From: Tsukamurella paurometabola DSM 20162
GTDB lineage: Bacteria; Actinomycetota; Actinomycetes; Mycobacteriales; Mycobacteriaceae
Direction: 5' to 3'
Length of the DNA stretch: 64,000 nt
NCBI RefSeq assembly: GCF_000092225.1
Contig: NC_014158.1
Coordinates: forward strand, 682,001 to 746,000
Shown in pieces: positions 27,160 to 36,050 of the stretch (its first letter is position 1; every line of letters starts with the position of its first letter). The notes below the pieces were generated by a model. That model was not told the origin of the DNA. It saw only the letters and a program-made list of their open reading frames with translations, and did no database searches. The position numbers and the translations under genes are program-made.

Positions 27160-27944
27160 TGGGAGACGCCTTCGCCGATGCGGCCGTCTCCGGCCCGCTG
27201 CTCATCGCGCTCGCCGCCTGTGCGCTGGCGGGACTGGTGTCGTTCGCATCGCCGTGCATCGTTCCGCTGGTTCCCGGCTATCTCTCCTATCTGGCCGGCC
27301 TGGTGGGTGCCGAGGCCCCTGCCGCCACTGTCGACGAGGCGAAATCCGGTGCGCGCGCCGGACGCTGGCGCGTGATGGGCGCGTCCATGCTGTTCGTGGC
27401 CGGATTCACCGCGGTCTTCCTGCTGATGACCATGTCGGTATTCGGCCTGGCCACGTCGATCCGGCTCAACGCCGACGTGCTCATGCGGATCGGTGGGGTC
27501 GTCACCATCATCATGGGACTGGCCTTCATCGGCCTGGTCCCGATGCTCGAGCGCGATGTGCGGTTCGCACCGCGGCAATGGACCACGCTGGCCGGTGCGC
27601 CGCTACTCGGCGGCGTGTTCGCGCTCGGCTGGACCCCGTGCATCGGCCCCACCCTGGCCGGTGTCATGTCGGTCGTGGTGGGGACCGACGCCGAACCCGC
27701 CCGTGGCGCGATGCTCATCGTCGCCTACTGCGCCGGGCTCGGCCTGCCCTTCGTGATCCTCGCCCTCGGGTCGACGGTGGCCGTGCGCGCCGTCGGCTGG
27801 CTGCGACGCAACTCCCGACGCATCCAGATCTTCGGCGGCGTACTGATGATCGCGGTGGGCGTCCTGCTCGTCACGGGCTACTGGGCCGACCTCGTCGACC
27901 TGGTGCGCCGCCTGTTCGTCTCCAATACGGTGATGCCGATCTGA
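27156..27944 (+). CDS. ccdA: cytochrome c biogenesis protein CcdA
   Basis: A 262-residue membrane protein with six predicted segments that passes electrons from cytosolic thioredoxin to ResA. The two redox cysteines are Cys34 in FASPCIVPLVPG and Cys162 in GWTPCIGPTLAG, each in the expected membrane-embedded Pro-rich motif. The ATG overlaps the resA stop. It is the third gene of the operon. Confidence 0.95.
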   Translation: MMGDAFADAAVSGPLLIALAACALAGLVSFASPCIVPLVPGYLSYLAGLVGAEAPAATVDEAKSGARAGRWRVMGASMLFVAGFTAVFLLMTMSVFGLATSIRLNADVLMRIGGVVTIIMGLAFIGLVPMLERDVRFAPRQWTTLAGAPLLGGVFALGWTPCIGPTLAGVMSVVVGTDAEPARGAMLIVAYCAGLGLPFVILALGSTVAVRAVGWLRRNSRRIQIFGGVLMIAVGVLLVTGYWADLVDLVRRLFVSNTVMPI

Positions 27945-29566
27945 TGACCACACCCACGAAACAATCCCTGGCCGGGCGGATCGTCGCGACGATCCGCAAC
28001 ACCTGGCGTTCGCTGACGTCGATGAAGACGGCGCTGGTGCTGTTGTTCCTGCTGGCCATCGCAGCCATCCCCGGCGCCCTGCTGCCGCAGCGCGATATCA
28101 GCCAGTTCAACACCAACGAGTACATCAACAAGCACGGCACGCTCGGCCAGATCATGGACAAGCTGCAGCTGTTCGACGTCTTCAAATCGGTGTGGTTCAC
28201 CTCGATCTACGTGCTGCTGTTCGTCTCCCTGGTCGGCTGCGTCGCACCGCGCATCGTCGAGCACTTCCAGGCACTGCGCACCCCGCCCGTGGCGACCCCG
28301 CGCAACCTCGGTCGGCTGCCGCGGCACACCGTCCGGGAGACCGACGAGGCGCCGGACCAGGCGGCCGCGACGATCCTGAAGAATCTGCGCGGCTGGCGCA
28401 AGATCAGCCGGGACGGCGGCGCAGGCGAGCCCGCGGGCACCGTCACCGTCTCCGCCGAGAAGGGCTACCTCCGCGAGGCCGGGAACCTGGTTTTCCACGC
28501 CAGCCTGCTCGGCGTGCTGTTGTCGATCGCGATCGGTCACCAGTTCGGTTACGAGGGATCGCGCATCGTGATCCAGGGCGACGGCGGGTTCTGCAACAGC
28601 CCGTCAAACTACGACACCTTCCGGGCCGGCCCGCTCGTGGACGGCACCGGCCTGACCCCGTTCTGCCTGCGCGCCGACCAGGTGCAGGCCACCTTCCTGC
28701 CCAACGCGCAGCCGGACATGTTCCGGACCAAGGCCTCGTACCTGGACAAGGAGAGCATCTCTTCGGACGCGTGGAAGCAGTACGAGATCGAGGTGAACAA
28801 GCCGCTGCGGATGGACGGGGTGCGGGTCTACATGACCGGCCACGGCTATGCGGGCACCTTCACCGTGACGTATCCGAACGGCCAGACCCGCACGCAGACC
28901 ATGCAGTTCGCGCCGCAGGACAAGGTCTACTTCCTCTCATCGGGCGCGCTGCGGTTCGACCCGCCCGGCGGCATGTACGGCACCGAGGACGAGCGCCGCA
29001 CCAAGCAGATCGGCATCGAGGGACTGCTCGCGCCCACGAAGCAGCTCGACGGGACGCTGCTCACCTCGAAGTTCCCCGCCGCCAATGACCCGGCCGTGGC
29101 GATCGACATCTACCAGGGCGATACCGGGCTGGACACCGGCAAGCCGCAGAACATCTTCTCGCTCAGCCGCGATCAGATCGATTCGGGTCGCCTGGTGAAG
29201 AAGGCGCGAGTGAATCTGGACGCCGGTCAGTCGACCACTCTGGAGGACGGCACGCAGGTCCGGTTCGACGGGGTGAAGAACTTCGCGGCGCTGCAGGTGA
29301 GCCGCGATCCGGCGCAGATGTGGATCCTGGCCTTCGCGATCGGGATGCTCGGCGGACTGATCGTCTCGCTCACGGTGAAGCGGCGCCGGGTATTCGCGCG
29401 GCTCACACCGCGTGCCGACGGCGGTACCGTAGTGGAGATCGCCGGGCTCGCCCGCACCGATCTGGCCGGATGGAACGAAGACTTCGATGCCCTGGCCGAC
29501 CGGGTCGTGGGCAGCACGGCGAGGCCGGAACCCGCGCGGGAGCCGGACGTGGAAAGGGCGAAGTAA
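27944..29566 (+). CDS. resB: cytochrome c biogenesis protein ResB (Ccs1)
   Basis: A 540-residue protein of the system II cytochrome c synthase. Three membrane segments near the N-terminus (about 26-46, 82-100, 170-190), a large extracytoplasmic domain and one C-terminal segment (about 460-485) match the ResB layout. It works with CcsB to deliver heme and attach it to apocytochrome c. The ATG overlaps the ccdA stop by one base (TGATG), and ccsB starts directly after its stop. Confidence 0.95.
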   Translation: MTTPTKQSLAGRIVATIRNTWRSLTSMKTALVLLFLLAIAAIPGALLPQRDISQFNTNEYINKHGTLGQIMDKLQLFDVFKSVWFTSIYVLLFVSLVGCVAPRIVEHFQALRTPPVATPRNLGRLPRHTVRETDEAPDQAAATILKNLRGWRKISRDGGAGEPAGTVTVSAEKGYLREAGNLVFHASLLGVLLSIAIGHQFGYEGSRIVIQGDGGFCNSPSNYDTFRAGPLVDGTGLTPFCLRADQVQATFLPNAQPDMFRTKASYLDKESISSDAWKQYEIEVNKPLRMDGVRVYMTGHGYAGTFTVTYPNGQTRTQTMQFAPQDKVYFLSSGALRFDPPGGMYGTEDERRTKQIGIEGLLAPTKQLDGTLLTSKFPAANDPAVAIDIYQGDTGLDTGKPQNIFSLSRDQIDSGRLVKKARVNLDAGQSTTLEDGTQVRFDGVKNFAALQVSRDPAQMWILAFAIGMLGGLIVSLTVKRRRVFARLTPRADGGTVVEIAGLARTDLAGWNEDFDALADRVVGSTARPEPAREPDVERAK

Positions 29567-30559
29567 ATGGGACCCGTTATCGACGAGACCTTGGCCAAGT
29601 ACTCCGATGTGATGTTCACCAGCGCCGCGGCGATCTACGCCTTCGCACTGGTGCTCCTGGTGGTCGAGCTGGCGACCACCAAGGTGGACAGCGGTGCGGC
29701 GCGCGATCGCAGCCGCGAGCTGGTGGCGGCGGGCGGGGCGCCCATCGCCACCGACTCCACGCCCGGCCTGGTGATCGACGACGCACCGCGGCGGGCGAAG
29801 TCCGAGCGGTTCGGCCGCATGGGATACGCCGTGACGGTGGTGGGCCTGCTGCTTCAGCTCGGATCGATCGTGGCGCGCGGTATGGCGACGGGCCGCCTGC
29901 CCTGGGGCAACATGTACGAGTTCGTCTCGATCACCTGCGCGGGCGCGGTGTTCGTGGGCCTGGTGATGCTGCGCAAGCGGGAGGCCCGCCCCATCCTCGT
30001 GTTCGTCCTGTTCCCGGTGCTCATCCTCATGTTCATCGCCGAGGGTGCGCTCTACACCGACGCCGGTCCGGTGGTGCCCGCGCTGAAGTCCTATTGGCTG
30101 GCCATCCACGTCACGATCGTCTCGGTGGGGTCGGGCATCTTCCTGGTGTCGGGTGTGGCCAGCCTGCTGTATCTCATGCGCCGCCGCTACGAGCGACCCG
30201 ACGGTACGCTCGACGCTCCCGACAACGCCTACGGCAGGCTGCTCGCGGCGCTGCCCTCGTCGCAGATTCTCGACCGCGTGGCCTACGGCACCGTGATCGT
30301 GGCCTTCCCGCTGTTCAGCGCCGGCGTCATCTGCGGAGCGATCTGGGCCGAGGCGGCCTGGGGCCGGGCCTGGGGGTGGGACCCGAAGGAAACGGTCTCG
30401 TTCATCTCCTGGGTGATCTACGCGGCCTACCTGCATGCTCGCGCGACGACGGTGTGGCGAAAGGCCGCGCCGTACATCAACATCTTCGGATTCATCACGA
30501 TGATGTTCAACCTGTTCTTCATCAACTACGTGGTCTCGGGTCTGCACTCGTACGCCTGA
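29567..30559 (+). CDS. ccsB: cytochrome c biogenesis heme channel CcsB (CcsA)
   Basis: A 330-residue polytopic heme-handling protein. The tryptophan-rich WWD segment AWGRAWGWDPKETVSFISW is at about residues 264-282 between membrane helices, and conserved His residues flank it (AIHVTI, YLHA). About eight membrane segments are visible. It moves heme across the membrane to the synthase site with ResB. It is the last gene of the hemL-ccs operon and is followed by a strong terminator. Confidence 0.95.
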   Translation: MGPVIDETLAKYSDVMFTSAAAIYAFALVLLVVELATTKVDSGAARDRSRELVAAGGAPIATDSTPGLVIDDAPRRAKSERFGRMGYAVTVVGLLLQLGSIVARGMATGRLPWGNMYEFVSITCAGAVFVGLVMLRKREARPILVFVLFPVLILMFIAEGALYTDAGPVVPALKSYWLAIHVTIVSVGSGIFLVSGVASLLYLMRRRYERPDGTLDAPDNAYGRLLAALPSSQILDRVAYGTVIVAFPLFSAGVICGAIWAEAAWGRAWGWDPKETVSFISWVIYAAYLHARATTVWRKAAPYINIFGFITMMFNLFFINYVVSGLHSYA

Positions 30560-30577
30560 TCCGCCCCGAGAGCACAG

Positions 30578-30613
30578 AAGGGCGCCGCCTCCCGTGGGGA
30601 GCGGCGCCCTTTT
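30578..30613 (+). terminator. rho-independent terminator after ccsB
   Basis: Eleven-base arms AAGGGCGCCGC and GCGGCGCCCTT, with an inner TCCC/GGGA extension and GTG loop, followed by TTTTCG. It lies 19 bases after ccsB and 14 before the 3' end of the convergent BldC-type gene, so it may act in both directions. Confidence 0.9.
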
Positions 30614-30626
30614 CGTCGTTGTACGA

Positions 30627-30866
30627 CTACTGTGTCGTGTTCTGATTCAGTAGAGCAAACACCTCGGAGGCGCGGAAGCGGCGGTGTCCACCCGGCGTCC
30701 GCACCGAGCCGAGCAGGCCGGCGCCGGCCCACCGGGTGACAGTCTTGGGGTTCACGTTGAACAGTGCGGCCACCTGGCCAGGCGTCATGAGGCGTTCGGC
30801 CTGGCGCGGCGCGGCAGCGCGGGGATCGCCGGGGCGCTGGGCGGTGTTCGGGTGTGCGATCGTCAT
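30627..30866 (-). CDS. BldC-family MerR-like DNA-binding protein
   Basis: A 79-residue protein with a single winged helix-turn-helix at residues 28-66: LMTPGQVAALFNVNPKTVTRWAGAGLLGSVRTPGGHRRF in pattern, very close to Streptomyces BldC. BldC proteins bind DNA as head-to-tail oligomers on direct repeats and control development and global gene sets. The ATG at 30866 is chosen because the family starts with a short tail; CATACT seven bases upstream may be its -10. Confidence 0.9.
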   Translation of the reverse strand: MTIAHPNTAQRPGDPRAAAPRQAERLMTPGQVAALFNVNPKTVTRWAGAGLLGSVRTPGGHRRFRASEVFALLNQNTTQ

Positions 30867-30952
30867 GATGCCCAGTATGCAGCGATTTGCCCGAGTACTC
30901 GAACCTCTATGCAAGTGTCAAGAATTGGTAAAGTCGTATTTCGGACCTGGCG

Positions 30953-30958
30953 TATCCT
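30953..30958 (+). promoter_or_regulatory. -10 hexamer of the DUF4229 gene, leaderless start
   Basis: TATCCT ends seven bases before the GTG at 30966, and no ribosome site is present. Confidence 0.5.
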
Positions 30959-30965
30959 GTGGGGC

Positions 30966-31310
30966 GTGACTGATACCCCCGACGCCCCGGCATCGTCGAG
31001 CAGCGGCTCCGATGACGAGGTGCGCGCCGCCAAGCGCGCCCTCGCGCGCGATATGGTCCTGTACACGGTGTTCCGGCTGGCGCTCGTCGCCGTCATCGCG
31101 GCGATCTTCTACGGGATCGGAACGCTGGTCACCGATGAGGTGCCGTTGATCCCCGTATTCCTGTTCGCTCTCGTCGTGGCGATGCCCGTCTCGATGATCG
31201 TCGGGAGGCGGCTGCGCGACCGTGTGGCCGCGAGTGCAGCGGTGATCGATGATCGCCGCAAGGAGAAGCGCGACGATTTCCGGCGGCGTCTGCAGGGCGT
31301 CGACGAGTGA
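30966..31310 (+). CDS. DUF4229 membrane protein
   Basis: A 114-residue protein with an acidic N-terminal tail, two membrane segments (about 31-53 and 60-80) and a basic C-terminus ([13 protein letters not shown]), in the pattern of DUF4229. The function is unknown. The GTG start is placed by the -10 hexamer. It overlaps the next gene by four bases (GTGA) and lies near the ccs operon, as in other Mycobacteriales. Confidence 0.82.
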   Translation: MTDTPDAPASSSSGSDDEVRAAKRALARDMVLYTVFRLALVAVIAAIFYGIGTLVTDEVPLIPVFLFALVVAMPVSMIVGRRLRDRVAASAAVIDDRRKEKRDDFRRRLQGVDE

Positions 31311-32401
31311 CCACCCGGGTCTGCGACCGGAGCGAGGATCGTTCCTGGGTGCACAATGCGATCCGCCTGATCGAAGCGGATGCGCGGCGCAGCGCCGATA
31401 CCCACCTGCTGCGCTTTCCGTTGGGGGAGTGGGCCCGCGGGGTACAGCTGTATCTCAAGGACGAGACCACCCACATCACCGGCAGCCTCAAGCACCGGCT
31501 CGCCCGGTCGCTGTTCCTGTACGCGCTGTGCAACGGCTGCCTGCGGGAGGGGACGACGGTGATCGAGGCCTCGTCGGGGTCGACGGCCGTCTCGGAGGCG
31601 TACTTCGCGAAGCTGCTCGGCCTACCTTTCGTGGCGGTGATGACCCGCTCGACCAGCGCCGCGAAGGTGGCTCTGATCGAGCGCGAGGGCGGCACCTGTC
31701 ATTTCGTGGACCGTGCCGATCAGGTGTACACCGAAGCGGCGCGTCTGGCGTTCGAGACCGGCGGGCACTATCTCGACCAGTTCACTCACGCCGAGGCCGC
31801 CACCGACTGGCGCGGTAACAACAACATCGCCGAGTCGATCTTCTCGCAGCTCGCGCTGGAGGAGAACCCGGAGCCGGCGTGGATCGTGGTGGGTGCCGGC
31901 ACCGGCGGCACGTCGGCAACGATCGGCCGCTACATCCGGTACCGCCGGCACGCCACGCGGCTGTGTGTGGTCGATCCTGAGAACTCCAGCTTCTTCGCGG
32001 GCTATGACAGCGGTGATTACTCGGTGGAGACCGGGATGTCCTCGCGGATCGAGGGCATCGGCCGGCCGCGGGTGGAGCCCTCGTTCATCCCCGCCATCGT
32101 CGACCGGATGGTCTCGGTGCCGGACGCCGGGTCGATCGCCGCCGCCCGGATCGCCTCCGCCCTGCTGGGCCGGCACCTGGGCGGGTCGACGGGGACCAAC
32201 CTGTGGGGCTCCTTCGGCGTGATCGCCGAGATGGTGGCCGCGGGCGTCTCCGGCAGTGTGGTCACGCTGCTCGCCGACGACGGTGACCGCTACCTGGACA
32301 CCTACTTCGACGACGAATGGGTGGCGGCGAACGGCTTCGACCTCATCCCGCCGACGCTGACCATCGAGCGCTTCCTCGCCGACGGGACCTGGCGCGAGTA
32401 A
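31307..32401 (+). CDS. PLP-dependent cysteine synthase-fold enzyme (Cds1-like)
   Basis: A 364-residue fold-type II PLP enzyme. Lys62 in [14 protein letters not shown] is the expected Schiff-base residue, [17 protein letters not shown] binds the substrate carboxylate, and [12 protein letters not shown] holds the PLP phosphate. The N-terminal [22 protein letters not shown] is characteristic of the mycobacterial Cds1 cysteine desulfhydrase group, which makes sulfide, pyruvate and ammonia from cysteine. Cysteine synthase activity is the alternative. It is coupled to the DUF4229 gene. Confidence 0.85.
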   Translation: MTTRVCDRSEDRSWVHNAIRLIEADARRSADTHLLRFPLGEWARGVQLYLKDETTHITGSLKHRLARSLFLYALCNGCLREGTTVIEASSGSTAVSEAYFAKLLGLPFVAVMTRSTSAAKVALIEREGGTCHFVDRADQVYTEAARLAFETGGHYLDQFTHAEAATDWRGNNNIAESIFSQLALEENPEPAWIVVGAGTGGTSATIGRYIRYRRHATRLCVVDPENSSFFAGYDSGDYSVETGMSSRIEGIGRPRVEPSFIPAIVDRMVSVPDAGSIAAARIASALLGRHLGGSTGTNLWGSFGVIAEMVAAGVSGSVVTLLADDGDRYLDTYFDDEWVAANGFDLIPPTLTIERFLADGTWRE

Positions 32402-32428
32402 CGGCGCGCCGGATTCTCGGCGTCGGAC

Positions 32429-32860
32429 CTACTCGTCGGTCGCCGATGCCGCCCGTTGTAAGAGGGACGTGAGCGCTTGCCGCTCGGTTGCGGTCAGCGG
32501 GGACAGGAACTCCGATTCCGCCTGGTCGAGTTCTGCGCGCGTCCGGTGCAACGCCTGCCGGCCCTTCGCCGTCAGGGTGATCAACCGTGCCCTGCGATCG
32601 TCGGGATCGACCAATCGCTCGGTCAGGCCCGCCTGCTGAAGCGCGTCCAGGGTGTACGTCATCACGGTGCGGTCGATGCCGACGGAGCAGGCGAGCGCCT
32701 GTTGATTGCGGGGTCCGCTCTCTTCGACCGCGACCATCACGTAGAAGCCGCGCGGGCCCGCCGGAAAATCCTCGAGGAGGGGATCCGTGTGCTGCCGATA
32801 GGTGCGGACCAGGGTGAACAGATCCTGGCCGAAGCCTCGTTTCGTCGAATCGGCAACCAC
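32429..32860 (-). CDS. MarR-family regulator
   Basis: A 143-residue winged-helix regulator with the MarR order: N-terminal dimer helix, SVGIDRTVMTYTLDALQQAGLTERLVDPDDRRARLITLTAKGRQ as recognition helix and wing, and a C-terminal dimer helix. It is divergent from the azoreductase-like gene, with dyads between them. The GTG start has TAGGCT six bases upstream and no ribosome site. A ligand such as a quinone or phenolic compound is inferred from the target gene. Confidence 0.9.
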   Translation of the reverse strand: MVADSTKRGFGQDLFTLVRTYRQHTDPLLEDFPAGPRGFYVMVAVEESGPRNQQALACSVGIDRTVMTYTLDALQQAGLTERLVDPDDRRARLITLTAKGRQALHRTRAELDQAESEFLSPLTATERQALTSLLQRAASATDE

Positions 32861-32866
32861 GCGCGA

Positions 32867-32872
32867 AGCCTA
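32867..32872 (-). promoter_or_regulatory. -10 hexamer of the MarR gene, leaderless start
   Basis: On the minus strand TAGGCT lies six bases before the GTG at 32860. Confidence 0.45.
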
Positions 32873-32900
32873 CCCGACTGGTGCTCCACAGAAGATCTCG

Positions 32901-32932
32901 ATAGATGATAATCTGCGATATAGATCATCTAT
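32901..32932. promoter_or_regulatory. MarR operator candidate, azoreductase promoter region
   Basis: Nine-base arms ATAGATGAT (32901-32909) and ATCATCTAT (32924-32932) enclose 14 bases, and the right half is itself a perfect 13-bp dyad ATAGAT-C-ATCTAT (32920-32932). This AT-rich segment lies 30-60 bases upstream of the azoreductase ATG and is the best site for the divergent MarR protein. Confidence 0.6.
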
Positions 32933-32961
32933 GAATATGACAATCTGACCAGGAGAACACT

Positions 32962-33603
32962 ATGGGATCGCTATATCGCGTGGACAGCTCCATTCAGGGC
33001 GCGACATCGGTGACCCGCGAGATCATCGACGAGTTCGAGCGCGGCTGGACAGAGGCGGGCGGTGGCAGTGTGCTGACCCGTGACCTCGTGCAGACGCCCG
33101 TGACTCCCGCCGCGTGGGAGCACGCCCTCCGAGGTAGGGAAGGCCGGCCCCCGACGGCCGAACAAGCCGAGGCGCTCGCTCTCGTCACCGATCTCGCCGA
33201 CGAGATGGTGGCCGCGGATGTGATCGTCGTCGGGGCTCCGCTGTACAACTGGGGGCCGTCCCCCCACGTCAATTGCTGGATCAACCTGCTGTGGACCGAT
33301 CCCCGGTTCGCGCCGCGCTCCTATCCACTGCGGGGTAAGCCGATCGTCCTCGTCACCGCGCGCGGCGGCGACGGGACCGCAGGATCGGCCCGCGACGGCT
33401 GGGACAATTCGGCGCCGTATGTGCAACACACCTTCGGGCCCGATGTCTTCGGTGGTGACGTCACGGTGATCGAGACACCGCTCACTCTGGCGGACCGGGT
33501 ACCGCAGATGGCCGACCAGTCCGACCGCGCAGCGCGGATACGGTCGCGCAGTCGTGATCTGGCGCGCTCACGCGGTGCGGAGCTGGTCGCGATCGGGGCG
33601 TAG
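32962..33603 (+). CDS. FMN-dependent NADH-azoreductase / NAD(P)H oxidoreductase
   Basis: A 213-residue flavodoxin-fold protein of the AzoR/NQO type. SSIQGATSVTREI matches the FMN phosphate loop, GAPLYNWGPSPHVNCWINLL is the conserved flavin/substrate loop (usually P.YNF..P..LK.WID), and VTARGGDG binds the isoalloxazine. The family reduces quinones and azo compounds using NAD(P)H. AGGAG precedes the ATG. Control by the divergent MarR regulator is likely, as in many quinone- or azo-responsive pairs. Confidence 0.88.
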   Translation: MGSLYRVDSSIQGATSVTREIIDEFERGWTEAGGGSVLTRDLVQTPVTPAAWEHALRGREGRPPTAEQAEALALVTDLADEMVAADVIVVGAPLYNWGPSPHVNCWINLLWTDPRFAPRSYPLRGKPIVLVTARGGDGTAGSARDGWDNSAPYVQHTFGPDVFGGDVTVIETPLTLADRVPQMADQSDRAARIRSRSRDLARSRGAELVAIGA

Positions 33604-33638
33604 CCGGATCCTGTGGCCCCCGGCTTCATCGCGACCGG

Positions 33639-34115
33639 TCACAGGTCTTTCGCGTACCAGCGGTCCGAGTAGGGAGCCGCGGAGAACGGCGGAACCGTGC
33701 GGTATCCCCGTGACTCGTACAGCCGGCAGGCCTCGACGAGGTCCGATCGGGTATCCAACCGGGCCAGGGACCGGCCGCGGAACGCGGCGACGCCCTCCAG
33801 GTGGGCGAGGATCCGACTCGCGAGAGAACGTCCCCGGACCCGCGGGGCGGTGTAGATCTTGGTCAGCTCGGCCGTGTCCGCATCGATGAACCGAAGACCG
33901 CCGAGGCACACCGCATCCCCGTCCAGTTCGATGACCGCGAGGTGCCCGCTCGGGGCCACGAGATCGCTCGCCGGTTCATCGGCCAGCGCCTGCTCGATCT
34001 CGTGCCGTGCCGCCGGTCGGCCGTACCAGCGGGAGACGACCTCCGTCAGGTAGTCGCGGTTCAGCCGGATCACATCGGGATGGTCGGGGAGACGGGTCAG
34101 AACGACGGCATCCAT
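33639..34115 (-). CDS. GNAT-family N-acetyltransferase
   Basis: A 158-residue acetyltransferase with the GNAT core: strand AVIELDGDAVCLGGLRFID, strand TAELTKIYTAP, the acetyl-CoA loop RVRGRSLASRIL and C-terminal ARLDTRSDLVEACRLYESRGYRTV. The substrate is unknown; small-molecule amine acetylation is most likely for this compact subtype. It is convergent with the azoreductase and shares direction with the SDR gene. Confidence 0.88.
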   Translation of the reverse strand: MDAVVLTRLPDHPDVIRLNRDYLTEVVSRWYGRPAARHEIEQALADEPASDLVAPSGHLAVIELDGDAVCLGGLRFIDADTAELTKIYTAPRVRGRSLASRILAHLEGVAAFRGRSLARLDTRSDLVEACRLYESRGYRTVPPFSAAPYSDRWYAKDL

Positions 34116-34127
34116 CCGGCTATCATC

Positions 34128-35066
34128 TCAGGCGCCGAAGGTCGCTCCGGTGAGTTCTTCGGAGACCTGCCACATGCGCCGGGCCTCGTCCTCACTGCGG
34201 ATGCGGCTGTACAGCGCCTGCTCGGCCGGCGGACCGCCGAGGTGCATGAAGCCCTTGGGGCCGTACATTTTTCCGCCCGCTTCGGGGGTGGTCGCAGCCA
34301 TCAAGGCGGGAAGCTTCGCGCTCTCGACGGTGCCCACCACCAGGCCTCGCGCGGAGGCGAAGCGGATCAGCCGGACGCCGAGGGTGTCACCGTCGCGGCC
34401 GATCTCCGGGCGCGCGGCGAGCAGGCTCGTCGGCGCGACGCCGGGGTGCGCGAGATTGCTGGAGATGCCCCAGCCGTGCTCGCGGCTGCGGCGGTCGAGT
34501 TCGAGCCCGAACAGGCCGAAGGCGATCTTGGACTGGCTGTACGCGCCGCCCCCGTTGTAGGACCGCTCCCAGTTGAGGTCATCCCAATTGATCGACCGCT
34601 CGTTCGCCGCGATGCTGATCTGCGAGGTGACGCGCGCGTTGCCCGCGCGCAGCAGGGGCAACAGGTGCGCGACGAGTGCGAAGTGTCCGAGGTGGTTAGT
34701 GCCGAACTGCAATTCGAAGCCGTCGGCGGTGACCTGCCGGGTGGGCGGCGTCATCACGCCTGCATTATTGATCAGCAGGTGGATCGGCCGGCCGTCGGTG
34801 AGCAGGCGCTGTCCCAGCTCGCCGACCGAGGCGAGTGACGACAGATCGAGTGATTCGATGCTGATCCGCGCATCGGGCGTCGCGTCGCGAATGACGGCCT
34901 GCGCCGCCGCGGCCTTGGCGGGGTTGCGGGCGGGAAGCACCACCTCCGCTCCGGCGGCGGCGAGGTGCCCGGCGATGCCGAGGCCGATGCCATCGGTGCC
35001 GCCGGTCACCACCGCGCGCTTGCCCGTGAGATCGGGGAGGGCGATATCGATCGGTGTGCGCTGCAT
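34128..35066 (-). CDS. short-chain dehydrogenase/reductase
   Basis: A 312-residue classical-type [15 protein letters not shown] at about 20-31 binds NAD(P), LLINNAGVM is at about 103-111, and the catalytic Tyr/Lys are in [14 protein letters not shown]. The Ser position lies in [10 protein letters not shown]. The layout resembles retinol dehydrogenase/WWOX-like SDRs of actinobacteria; the substrate is unknown. GGAGG precedes the ATG at 35066. It is divergent from an XRE regulator across a symmetrical operator-like dyad. Confidence 0.9.
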   Translation of the reverse strand: MQRTPIDIALPDLTGKRAVVTGGTDGIGLGIAGHLAAAGAEVVLPARNPAKAAAAQAVIRDATPDARISIESLDLSSLASVGELGQRLLTDGRPIHLLINNAGVMTPPTRQVTADGFELQFGTNHLGHFALVAHLLPLLRAGNARVTSQISIAANERSINWDDLNWERSYNGGGAYSQSKIAFGLFGLELDRRSREHGWGISSNLAHPGVAPTSLLAARPEIGRDGDTLGVRLIRFASARGLVVGTVESAKLPALMAATTPEAGGKMYGPKGFMHLGGPPAEQALYSRIRSEDEARRMWQVSEELTGATFGA

Positions 35067-35117
35067 GTGATTCCTCCATCGGTGTGGTGCCTTCAGGTTC
35101 GCAGCCGCGGTGCGCGC

Positions 35118-35144
35118 TATCCAGGGATCGGTGATCCCCCGATA
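35118..35144. promoter_or_regulatory. 27-bp dyad between SDR and XRE genes
   Basis: Inner arms GGGATC-GGT-GATCCC (35124-35138) and outer arms TATC (35118-35121) and GATA (35141-35144) share the same centre at 35131. It lies midway in the 131-base divergent gap and is the best candidate operator of the XRE regulator. Confidence 0.55.
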
Positions 35145-35197
35145 CGACCCAGGCGGATACCGCACCCGGCCGTACTGTGGAGCCCGAGGAGGCAACC

Positions 35198-36037
35198 GTG
35201 ATCGATCGCCCTGGGCTCGCCGAGTTTCTTCGGCAGCGACGAGCCGCGCTGCAACCGGAGGACGTCGGGCTTCCGCGTGGCCAGCGGCGCCGAACGCAGG
35301 GGCTGCGCCGTGAGGAGGTGGCGGCCCTGTGTCACATGTCCGCCGACTACTACACCCGCCTCGAACGTGAACGGGGCCCACAGCCCTCGGCGCAGATGAT
35401 CGCCTCGATCGCGCAGGGCCTGCACCTGAGTCTGGACGAACGGGACCATCTGTTCCGGCTGTCCGGGCATCATGCACCGCCGCGCGGTGCCACGGGCGAT
35501 CACATCAGCCCGGGCCTCTTGCGCGTGCTGGACCGGCTGACCGATACGCCCGCAGAGATCGTGACGGAACTGGGGGAGACCCTGCGCCAGACCCCGCTGT
35601 CGGTGGCACTGGTGGGTGACGCCACCCGGTTCACCGGACCCGACCGCAGCGTCGGATACCGCTGGTTCACCGATCCCGCGAGCCGCGCCATCCATCCGGA
35701 CGACGACCACGCCTTCCTGTCCGCGATGTTCGCCTCGGGACTGCGCGCAGTTACCGCGCTGCGCGGGCCCGACTCGCGGGCCGCGGAGTACGCCGACCTG
35801 TTGCTGACGCGCAGCGCCGAGTTCCGTGCGTTGTGGGAGGGACACGCCGTCGGGATCCGGCCCGAGGAGGTCAAACGCTTCCTGCATCCACAGGTCGGGC
35901 TGCTCGAACTGAACTGCCAGCACCTGGTCGACCCGCAGCAGTCACACCTGTTGTTGGTGTACACCGCGCAGCCGGGGTCGGAGAGCTACGAGAAGCTGCA
36001 ACTCCTCTCCGCGGTCGGCGATCTCGCCCTCGGCTGA
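35198..36037 (+). CDS. XRE-family regulator with MmyB-like ligand domain
   Basis: A 279-residue regulator. The N-terminal helix-turn-helix (about 5-90) contains [55 protein letters not shown] in pattern, the hallmark of the actinobacterial MmyB-type group, followed by a PAS-like ligand domain (about 105-270) that in MmyB binds a fatty acid. These genes are typically divergent from an SDR, as here, and control it. The GTG at 35198 has GAGGAGG upstream. Confidence 0.9.
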   Translation: MIDRPGLAEFLRQRRAALQPEDVGLPRGQRRRTQGLRREEVAALCHMSADYYTRLERERGPQPSAQMIASIAQGLHLSLDERDHLFRLSGHHAPPRGATGDHISPGLLRVLDRLTDTPAEIVTELGETLRQTPLSVALVGDATRFTGPDRSVGYRWFTDPASRAIHPDDDHAFLSAMFASGLRAVTALRGPDSRAAEYADLLLTRSAEFRALWEGHAVGIRPEEVKRFLHPQVGLLELNCQHLVDPQQSHLLLVYTAQPGSESYEKLQLLSAVGDLALG

Positions 36038-36050
36038 GGATGCCTGCGGC

